A stretch of 46,169 nucleotides of DNA, from the IMG/VR virus record IMGVR_UViG_3300032116_000366, positions 1-46,169 of that record, one strand, 5' to 3'. Every line of letters begins with the position of its first letter. The stretch's first letter is position 1. Source of the stretch: a virus. Positions 8,405 through 20,400 of this stretch are shown here, one piece after another. The notes below the pieces were generated by a model, which saw nothing but the letters and a program-made list of their open reading frames with translations, was not told where the DNA came from and did no database searches. Position numbers and translations under genes: made by a program.

Positions 8405-11400
8405 ATGGTAATTTTGTACTGCTATTTTGTAAGAACTTAGCGATAGCGGTATTACTATAGCTGAGTCCTTGGCCGGTTGTAGCAGTCGATGCTCCCCTAT
8501 CATACCACAATCTACCTTGTCTGCGGATAACTGTAATACGTGTTCCTGCTGGAACTGGGTATGTCAATCTTATGTTTTCATTAATTCCGTCTACGGAAAA
8601 TTCTGCTTCTATGTCAATATCTCCCGCAGGGCTATAAGCACCTACTGTAGAATCATAAATTTTAGTAGCATCTTTTCGAAGTCTTCTTCCACCCACAAAA
8701 ACTTCAATCTGATCACATCTTCCAAAGTTTGTAGGAATAGTATTTCTGTACCAGTTACTGATATTAGCTTTTCCTGGTAGGAAATTTAAAGGCCCTACTA
8801 ATAGGGATGTACCGTCCGAAATAAAATCTTCTTTTTCTTGTGCTTCTTGATAAGGAATAAACTCTAAGAAACCAGTATCAACTACAAGAGTATTTTTTGG
8901 GTAGACTGCTCTAATAGCAGTTCCAAAAAGTCCTCTTCTAATATTTTTTAGCACATTTCCAATTTTTTCGTAGTACTGAATTTTTTCTCCCTGTATAGTT
9001 ATTATACCTGGCTGATCTTTTGATGGACTTGCTAACGGACTAGCATCTACAAGCGTAATTTCATTATCAAAATAGTTAAAATCTTTATCAAGTTTTAGAT
9101 CAAGTACTCTGTATCTGTTGTAATGATTTCTATTCAGCACATCTTTGAATATTTCAAAAGATAACGGCTGCTTGTATAAACGATCTCCAAAACTAATAGT
9201 TTCAATTATATCAGATTCAGTTGTTTCTTGTCTTAGATATATAGCCCTTGGTAATTCTACATAAAAGTCAATGTCGGGCGTTAGTCGAATACCGTTCTTG
9301 TATACCCATACATATGAAATTCCTATTAGAGGTCTTTGTAAAGAGAAACTAACTTTTCCGCCATTAAATTCATCTTTAACAATATCTAATTCTGTATATC
9401 TTTCAAACCAAGTTATAGATAAAGTATCGCCAGTTGAGTATTCTGTAAACTGCTCTAAAACAATATTTGTATCTGCTATAGAATATTGTCTACCAGACGA
9501 ATCTTCTATACGTATAACAGCTCCTAGTGTTATTGGTTTAATAAAAGTAACTGTGTTGTTTTCAGACGTAAATGTAAAATCAATACCAAATGTTTTTAGT
9601 TGATTATCAACAAATACTTTTAAATCAGTAAAAATAACTGTTCCTGGATCTCTCGGAGTATCAACACCTATTTGTATATTATTGTTTCCGTCATAAATCT
9701 TATAGGTTGTTTCAACAGTTCGTAATAATTCACCATTTATTTCTACCAACATGTCGCCAGCTGGATCAATATCTAATCCGCTAAAAGTCGGTATAGCATA
9801 TTCTTTAATTGCTTCGTCAAGGGGTATTTCAACATGATTAATTTTAACTAACGGGCGTTGGTCTGTATTCAAAGCTATTAATACTATTCTAGAACCTTCG
9901 GTAGGTGCTACTCCAAATTCTACAAGAGTTTTATCTTGAGTGTCAGTAAGTTGAGCACTATTAATAAATCCAACATCAACTGGCTGATTATCCACACTAG
10001 CAAATACTGTAACCGTTTCGTTAAATGATGCCCCTGTAATAAAATATCTATCGTTGCCTGTGCCGGTAAATTCTCTATAGTCTAATATTCCCTTGCCGCC
10101 TGTTCCCATAGTGAAAATTTCAATAACAGAACCAGCAGTAGGTATTGTTCCAATAAATCTAATAGAATTATTTTCTGACAATATAACAAACTCTGTATCG
10201 ATATCCTTTTTAAACTTATCTACAAATACAAGTATATTTGTTTTTTCAATTATTTTTTGTCCTATATCAAAAATAACAGTATTTCCGTCAGCTATATAAA
10301 TTTTAGATTTAACAGCCGAAGAGCCGCTTCTTGAAGAATGAAACACCTTGATGCTCAATGCTTCCAAGACCTGACCTGGAACATTTTCTTCAGGAGCAGG
10401 AACTTGTTCAGGACTAATAAGTCTATCCCCGTCAAGTACTATCTCAGCAGCAGTGGTTCCTGTAGCAGTCGAATATGCCGACATTCCCGATAAAGAGCCG
10501 CCTGATATATAAGCGTCTATGCTGTTACGTCCGCCAATAACTAAACTGCCATCGCTGGTAGATGGACGGAAGATTAATAAATCTCCAGATTCTAAATTTG
10601 CTGCTTGAGGAATTATTATTGATGCTGTAGAACCGTCGCCAACAAATGTATTCATTATTGCTGTTTCGGGCGGAACTTCACCACTATAAGAACTATCACC
10701 TAACTGATATTCATTATAAGTTTCAAAATCTAATCTTACTGTTTTTCCTGTAGTTACTCTTTTAACGTAGATATTGATGTCTATGCCTTGTTTAGGAACC
10801 TCGGGTAATAACACCGAAGTAGTGCTTCCGTCAACTAGGAAGTAGAAATCAGTTTCGTTAACTTCGGAACTATCCCATCCTTCAGTAAACCAAGGTAGAG
10901 CATCCCAGCCCGCACCAATGTCAAAAGTGGCTCCTTGAACAATAGTGCCGCCGTAATCAATACCTGTGATTAACTGAGAATAATCAGAAACTACTTCGCT
11001 GCCTTCAGTATCATCAATTCTAATTTTTTCTACACCTAACTGTCCGTCTTTAGGTTTATAGTATTTGTCTATTCTGTTTAGACTATCTAGTATTTCATTG
11101 TTTTTCTGATATTCAATAACAACTATACTTGCCTCGTCAGGAGCAGAATTAAGAATTAATCTTCCAATGAGTTCTGTTTTAGAATTAATTAATTCTTCAG
11201 TTAATGTTACAGAATATTGACTAGACAATAATCTAGATCCGTCTAATGTTACTGTGATTGTAGATTTATCTAAGGATAAAGGATATTTTAATTTATAAGT
11301 TGTTTGTTTTGCTGAAGCGTTGAATGTTTCAATTTCTATAAACTTTTCGTTGAAACTGTAAGATTTAAACTTAGGAGTTTTAGAAATTCTATCAAACTTC

Positions 11401-14400
11401 ATCTTCATATCAAAAGTTCTAACTTTTGAATCCCCAATGATAGCCACAGCACGAGCAGCATTTTGTATTTCGCTGCCTACACCACCCACGATCATAACAG
11501 TAGGAGCAGAAATATAACCACTACCCGGATTAGTAACTACAATCTTAGAAATTTTGCCGTTTGAAATATATGCTTGGGCTTGAGCACCTGTTCCATTTCC
11601 ACCATCAAATATAATTTGAGGCACAGAAGAATAATTTTTTCCCGGGCTTACTATCTTAATATCTACAACAGAATAATGATTATTATCAACCCAAAGCTTC
11701 CACGGATATTGAGATAATTGGTTAGAATTACTACCAATAACATCAATAGATGAAGTTTCGGGATTCCACACGGGTGGTAAATCAAAATCAGTAGTTAATT
11801 GATTAGCTAATTCAACATTGAAATACTTACTGATATAGTTTCTAATTTTAGTTCTATAAGGTTTTACTTCTTCAATATAAGATTGATAACTAGAAAGATT
11901 ATCGTTTTTATAATTCAATTTTTGTTCAAGAATACCAACGTTATGTACAGCATTTAAGAAACTAGTTTTAAATGCCCAATCAACATACAGTTGTTCTGAA
12001 AATACGTATCGTAAACTTACAAAGAAAAGTTTATTCCACTCTACAGATAAGTCTTCTTTAAAAATATCTTCTTTTACAGCTTTTAAGATATTTCTAAATT
12101 CAATAGATGCCGAACTATCGTATTTGTTACTATCAAAGGCTTGGCTTAAGTCGTATCCTGTAGATTCAACATCAGTATTATAAAAACCGTTAATAATTTG
12201 AATAGTACCTAATTTTCTTCCTACTAATTTATATTTTCCGCTTATGTCAGCATCGGTGGCATTGACTCTTTCAAGAACAGCCCAACCACCAATTCCATAA
12301 TTTTCTAATCTTAATAAATCACCAATTGCTAGATCTACACTAGCTTCTTCATAAAGACCAGCAATGGTTTTTTTAATTTTAGATTTTTCATTAAATGGTT
12401 GTAGCCACCAATCAACCTTTTTCCAAAAGTTTTTAGTATCAAAGGACTGTGTAGCTGTTCTATAAAATTCTTTATTTTTTTCATCTAGAGAATAAATGCT
12501 CCAAAAATTGTTTACACTAGAATCTTGTGAAACAAGAACAGAAAATGGTCTAACTATTAAGTTAGCAGTTAGATATTTTTTTCCTTGATTTATTACTTCT
12601 ACAGAAGTTATAGATCCTCTATTATCTAGGGTTGGTTTAAATTTTGCCCCAGACCCCGAACCAAGAATTTTTATATCAGGTGCGGTTTTATATCCGTACC
12701 CGCCATCAATAACATCTACAGTGTTAATGTGACCATTTACTATGTTTGCTTTAAGTTTTGCTGTTTTAATTTTAGAAGTAGCAATAAATCTTAATTCTTT
12801 TTCAGTTTCTAATACTTGGTCATAGAGATTTTTTGTTAACGCAGGTTTTTCATCTTGTAAATTAAGATTGCCATAGTCTATTATCTCAGCAAATGGTTTT
12901 TTCTTTAGAATATCGTTAACATAATCAATTATTAAACTAACAGCCTTATTCCTGTTTATGAACATTGACTGTCTTGGTCTAGAAGAAATGCCGTATCTTA
13001 ATTTTACTGGCAATTTTCTATCTGGAACAGCTTGTCCAGCAATGTCCTCACCTATTAGACTGTCAATCCATTTATTTTCTAATTCTAAATTAGGTACTTG
13101 TATTGTGCCTTCAGCTAATAGTTGATACTCATTGTGAATTAGATTAATTTCTTTTTCTTGATCATAAAATTGTATATTAACTAAAAATTCATCGTCGTCT
13201 ATTACACTGTTGAAATTTACTAAACTAAATGTGTTTTTAGAGGTTAATAAAGCATAAGGTATCCCAGCAGATGAAGGAGCTGAAATGTAATTGGCTATTT
13301 GATTAGCACTGAGGTCTCTATCTAAATCTTCTGGTACAGTAGTTTTATTTTTTACCCAATAATAATACATTGATCCAGATGGCAATCCTGTAATAGTATC
13401 AAAATTAGTTTTGACACTGTAATTAGTATCATCACCATATCGGGCTGTTCCAGTTATTCCTAACGAAAATCCTTCAGTAGTTCCGGTAAGAGCATTCCAC
13501 TCGCTGGGACTGTAAGAACTTTCAACCCATTCATAAACATCTACGCTACTACCAACTGCTGTAGAACCCCAGTTTCCGTTTCTAAAAGATAAAGAGTTTT
13601 GTTCGTATAACGCCCATTTAACCGCAGATAAGTCCCACCAAATTGTGCCAACTTTATCTAACTGCCATGATTGTTTAGGATCAGTAGCAGATTCTTCAGT
13701 TCCAACAGAATAAACCGCAGGATCAAATGATGTTTTAAAATCAATATACTGATCAGCTAGGGATAAAATTTTTCCTTTAGCAGGATCTAAAATATCAACA
13801 TCTGCTAGTTTTACGTTATTAAATTTATCGTAGAAAGAAAAATTCTTAAGCAAATCAATGTTTACTTGATCATCTTGTTGTTTAATAGTGAACCAAGGTT
13901 TTGAATTAGGTATTTTATCAAATTTTTGAAGTCTACCAATCCTAACAGCTTCGAACGCAGGATCTTCAGATATAAATGACGGGCTACCAACTATTATAGA
14001 ATTATTAGAAACAGACAGCCCTCTACCAAAATCTTCATCAGTGTTTAATCCCTGATCTAAAATTTCTGACAATACAAAAGATCCTGTGTAATTTGTATAC
14101 ACATAGACTTTACCAGTTTTTCCTTGACTGTCTCTAAATCTAGTTACGAATCTATCAAACGCAGTATTGCCTCGGTCAAATATAGTGGTCTTATAACTTG
14201 CTGCCCCTTCTGCCGAAATAGCTAAAGTCACACCGTCCGGTGATACAGATACGTTAGACCCAAACCTTTCTCCAGGTTCCATAATTAGGCCATTTAATTT
14301 TTGTTTTAAAACAAATCCAGAGGTTGTTTTATCAAAAACAAATACACTGCCTTGATCCTTGCCTAGATAATCAAAGTTGGGGGCAGATACAAATAATCGA

Positions 14401-17400
14401 GTACCTTCTTGATTCAATACTACTTTGTGACCAAACTCGTCACCTGCTTCTAATTCAATTTCATCGCTATCTATTGTTTGAATAAGAGTAAATGTTTCAT
14501 TAGAAGTTTTTTCGTATACAAAAACTGAACCAGTTTTCCCTAATGTGGAATCTGAGTTTTCTTGCCAAGTCGATGAAGAAAATTCTGGAATAGAATTAAT
14601 ATTATCTACTAGACAGTTATAATAAAAAGTGCCGCGTCTTACAGTATCACCGGCTAGATAATTAATATTGTTTCTCCAGACACCTTTAAAATTTTCAAAG
14701 CTAGCTGTATCATTTGCTGGAGCTGATATTACCATTAAAGAACCGTCTTTATTAAATGCTGAGAAAGTTCCGTAAGAGCTGCCGATATTCAAAAATTCTA
14801 TATCGCCGTTGGCGGGTTGTTGTATAGTAGATCCATCATCAGCATAGGCTAATGAAGGCGGAAGTATACTATTAGTAACCTCCGCAATTTTTTCCCAATC
14901 GCCGGCACCGGGTTGATTATTAGGGACAGCGGGTATATTTGACAATGCTTGCCAATAATCAGAATTATACCATACTCTAGATCCTATAGGATAATTTTTT
15001 GTTGACGAATATATTCCTACAAAATTAGGATCGTCAAGATGCTTCCAGCTCACCCCATCAAATTTATAAAGATAGCTACGGCCCATATCGTCTTTAGATC
15101 CTGGAGCACCCACTACCATATAATAAGCTTCTTCAACACCACCTAACGTGCTGCCTAAAATTCTTATTTGGTCTCCAACATTGTATCTTGTGCCTGCTAC
15201 ATTAACTATAGCATTATATCTTCCATCCTCTCTTACAAGATCAAAAATAGCACCCTGACCTGGGTCGCTAACATCTTCACCTTGTAGATCGTTAAATTGT
15301 CTTTCGCCAGCAGTAGCAGTTCCTGACCAAATAATTCCCGACGACGCAGTTCCTCTAAAAGAAAAATTATCAATAGCAGAGTTTGCTGTAACTAAATTTA
15401 CTCGAATAGTAATGTTATGTTCACCGTCTTCGCCACCTAACTCGCTGCCAGGAATAACTATGATAGACCCTGCGGTGTATCTAATTTTATTTCCTGTTAA
15501 ATCTAAATCTGACCATTCTACTGCTGTTTCGGCAAACACAGCACCAGACACCTGTTCCCAGTACGCTTGATTAGTTGGGAATATTGGTAAAGCATTTTCC
15601 CACTTAGAAGTATCTGTAGGAACGATCCCAGTGTTTAGTCCAGTTGCTGTGTAATATGCTGTAGAGTTAGCTGGATATTTGACTACATCTCCAGGTTGGT
15701 ATGTTCGGCTAGGATTCCATACACCTAAATCTATTCTAGTATCTTTGATACAAGCATATAATCTACCAGAGTATCTTACAATACTTCTTGAGCTATATCC
15801 ACTACCAGCACTAGTGCGAGTGACTGCGTACCTGTTTCCAGATTTAGTTACTCTAAAAGTAGCTTCCTCGTCAGGCAATATTGAATTAATACCTTTGATA
15901 TTATTATAGGTTGCCGATCCAACTATTTCCCCAGTCGCTGTGACTGCTACTACAGTTATAATTAAATCATTAAAAGGAGTAAGCCCTAATAAATTACTAC
16001 CGGTAATTTTTATTCTGTCACCTATAGCATATCTAGATCCGCCAGTTCTTACTAAAACACTATAGGTATTATTAGTTTTTTGGACATCAAACGTAGCATT
16101 AGATCCCGGCAAGCTGATATCTGATCCGCTGACGTTTGAAAATCTAGCGTCTTCTAAACCGCTTTCTCCTTGAGCAGATACTTCTAAAATTCCGCCAACA
16201 CTGTCTATAGAGGCCACTGTTAAGGTTACGTCTCCGCTGGTTCCTTCTATTCCTTCTCTCTTTGATAAACTAATCGTAGACGAGAATTTTTCTCCGTGTG
16301 CCGGACGTGGGCTTATTATTGTGTGTCTTAATTGATATTGGCTGAAAATTTCATCATATTCAAAAATTTCTAAAGCACCTTGCTGTCTGTATCCTTGATT
16401 AACGTCATACAATCCTATACCTAAGGGGTTAGCAAGATGTTCCGTAGCTGGTTTCCAATCTTGACTGTCTATGTTAATCGTTGACCCGTCACCCACAACT
16501 GTGGTTTGTGCTTGGTACAATTTACCAGCAAATAACACAGTATCGCCCGGATTATATGTTGCTGTAGGACTAAAGACTTCTTTATAATTGCTAGGGATAT
16601 AAGAAACAGTTGGCGATCCTACCATTAGCCATCGACCATCTTTACTCGATGCTAATACTTCTCCGTAAGATCCTAAAAATATTGATCTTAAATTTGAATT
16701 AGGATTTAATATCTGTAAAGGAATTAATCCTTCTTCGCTCTGGCCGTAGACAACCACTGCTGATTCTCTAATTACTTCTCCAGCAGGTACCACTTGACCA
16801 GGATTTGACGAAATAATTTGATTTCTTGCTTCTAAAAATAAAACATCTTTTCCTGAACCGGTAGGAAATGCTACACCATAATTAGCTACATCAACAGGTT
16901 TATAAATTCTTTTCTTTTCTAAGACTTCCCACTTGCCTTCGCCGTTGTCATCTAACCAAACTTTAGTTCCTTCTTTATAAGCTGCGAATCTGTCAGAAAT
17001 TAAGTCGCTGTATTGACCCACTCGTAAAGTTTCAAAAATAGATATTGTGGCGAAAGAACTTTGATCGATAACTGGTTCTTCGTCAAATCCAGCTATTTCT
17101 ATGATTACTGTATTAGGATCAACTGCTTTAACTCTCCAGAATCCTTCTAAGTATTTGATATTATTAATTCCTATAATATCATCTACTTTCAATCCGTGTG
17201 GTTTATTACACTCTAAAGCAACCGATGTAGTATCAACTACTGCCACTGCTCCTATAATAATATCTGTAATTGTATATCTTAATACAGACCAGCCTGGGTT
17301 ATCAAAAGTTACCCACACCTTAGAACCATCTTTTAATTCAGTTATATCTAAAGCATATAGGTTGGTTCTAGTTTTTACTACAAAGTCTACATCGCCAGAA

Positions 17401-20400
17401 TATACATAACCTGCCGATGATTCGGTTACAGGATAAGATTTTGTTGGAAAGGTATATTCTGGGCCACCAATAGTAAAATCATTAGATCCTATTAAAATAT
17501 AATTTTGATAATTTGATTTTGATAACCCTCTGCTATCAATAATAATTGGTTGAGGATTTAATCTTATATCCTTTTGATTTAATAATAATTCTAATTCTTT
17601 AAATTGAGATGAGCCTCCAAATGTTCCCATTAAGAATGCCCACTCTTCATTCATTTCAATAGCATCTTGATCTAAAGAACTTAGTTTATCAAAAATTTTA
17701 GTAATAGAATTTGTTGTTCCCTTTTCTCTAATAAATCCTTGATAAATTCTAAATTGTGTAACTTCGTCCTGAGCTAACTCGTCTAGATATCCACGTTTTT
17801 GATATCCAATAGAATGTCTAGCTAATTCTTTTTCAGTATCATCTATTCCTTGATAACCCAATTCATAATAATCTTCAATTTGATTAATCTTATAATCAAT
17901 GTTAGCAACTAAACTAGGTGTAGGGATTGAATCTAATCTTTCCCAATTGTTAAAATTAAAATCGCTAGATCCAGTTTGCGAAACTTTAGAAACATAATAA
18001 TATTCTCTATACTGAACAATATCCCCTAATTTGTAATCAGTAAATGCCTGCCACGGATTAATGTCAGCAGAATCGTATATAAAGCCTGGGCTGGTGTAGT
18101 CTCCATCCCAATCAGTAGTCCTAAATCCTACTAATTTCATTCTATCTTGTCTGTATCCCGGACCTTTATCAAATATAACATCTCCAAACATAGTTCTATC
18201 ATTAAAGATTGCTACATGTTCTTTTTGTACAAAATTAATCTTAGCAAAATATATTCCAGTAGCTTGTGTATCTAACGGAGTTAAAATAAATTCATTATAT
18301 CCTCTGTAAACTTGGATATCAGAAGCAGGTATTTTAGTTCCGTCATTTTTAAAAATATTATATTCGTAAAAATTATCTAAAATATTATCTGCTACGCTAC
18401 CGGCATTGACAATTTTTAATAATGTTGCAGCAGGACTTAAAGTTATTAACGCACCCACGGCCCAGTTATGAGAAGTCCAAAACATAAATTCTTGAACTGA
18501 CAACATCCAATCGTTAGGAACTAATAATTCTTTATTGAAATCATCAAAGACAATTCCTTGATCTACTAACCATTCACTATAACCTAGTATTACATCGACT
18601 ACTTGCTGTATTGTAGAAAAAAAGGCATTATATGGAATACGCTTTACTAAAAATTTATTAAAGGTAGTCCTTTTTATTGCCGTAACATCATTAACTATTG
18701 GTAATGCTGGCAATACTGTAAAATTTTCATTTTGAAAACTATTAGCGGAAAGATGATTAACTGTACAACGATAGTACAATCCTTGATACCGTACTAGGGA
18801 GCCTTTGCCATAAAATTTTTCAGCATCCCAGTCTACATATTTTTCGCTCACACCACCTACAGATATAGTCGGATCGTCAACCCTGGTGTACGGTTCATAC
18901 GTACTAAAGTACGAATTTAATTTATCGTAGCCGAATAATTTAAAACCGCCGTCAACTTTTTCTATTACTATTCCAGAATAGCTAATAGATTTAGCTACAG
19001 AACCAGTATTAAAAATAATTTGAAAATCTTCTGGCGGTATAAAGACTGCTGGAGATTTAGATGTTGGACTCTTACTATCTAAAATATATCGTTGTCTTGC
19101 TTTTTCAACAAATCCGCCTATCTTATGAGATATTCTTACATCTAAATTGCTTATTGTATTTGACAATAGCGAAATATCTATAGCGTTAAATTTTAGATAA
19201 TTTTGAATGTAAGTAAACAAACCCGATGGGTCACTGTCTACACTAGACGTTAAGGTTTGCTTATCGATAAATGTTCCAGTATCTTTGTCAATTAATTGAT
19301 CTAATTTGTTTTTTACAATTTTGTTCCTATTAAAATTTGTAGATATAAATTCAAAAGGAGTTAGGAGACACGCGGCTGTAATTATAGAAAACGGGTACAG
19401 CGAACTTCTTCTCCAAGAATTTTCAACTGGACCGTAATCTCCAAATTGAAAATCTTCATTTATTTTATTCAATGAATAATCTATAATCGCAGAAGCGTCT
19501 TGCGGTGATAATAAATTTCCATGATCATCTACAGGAATGTAATCTAATAGACCCGGCTTAGCATATCTAGGGTTTGCTCCCGTAGTTGGGCCTTGTCTTA
19601 TAATTCCCTGTTCTAAATCTTCCCATAATAATAGGTTACCTTTGGTATAAGGAGCAGGACCATATTCTTCTTCCCACCATAAGGGCTTTTCGCTGAACCC
19701 TAACATCTCCCAGGGGCATGTGTGAGGTCTATCAGTATCGTATAAAAATTTGTATATACCTCTCCAATATTGCGGAAGTTTAAGTTTTTTGTTTCTATCA
19801 GTGGCTCTAAAATATGTGTATGTAAAAGGATTTTCGGACTGATAAACTTCATTTTTATAAATGTCAATTCCTAAATTATTAGACCATTTTAAAAAATCTG
19901 TCTCTATAACATCGTCTATTGTAGATACATCATATATTGCTTGGCCGTGATATCCTTTAAAAAATCTATCAACATCAAAAATTTCTGTATCATATTTTAT
20001 TTTAAGATTATTATAGATTCTCTTTTCTAATTCCAATATAATATCATCTCTTAAATCACCAAAAGCAATCGTAATACTGCCGTCGTGTCCTTGTATTACT
20101 TCTGTAGGTTCTACCAGAGTGTCATCAAGATAAATTCTAGGAGTAAATTTTTTGTACAACCCTAATTTAGTAGGCGTTTCTGGAATAAAATTATAAGTTG
20201 TTGTTAGATATTCTCTAATCTCGATTCTGTCATTTTCGTTTAGATTTACTAATAATTTTACAAATCCAAAGGTAGAATCAAATACATAATCAAACCCATG
20301 TAACATTTGGATATCGTTAACATACACGTAGACAGCACGAGATGAATTTGTATCTAAGTCAAATTTTTCATTTAAAGCAAAAGTTGTAATGCCTTCATCT

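Noticed and set aside
17101-17409. Plus-strand ORFs of 60-130 codons lying opposite the baseplate and fibre genes
   Set aside because: They are antisense shadows of well-supported minus-strand genes, lack ribosome-binding sites and have low-complexity translations.
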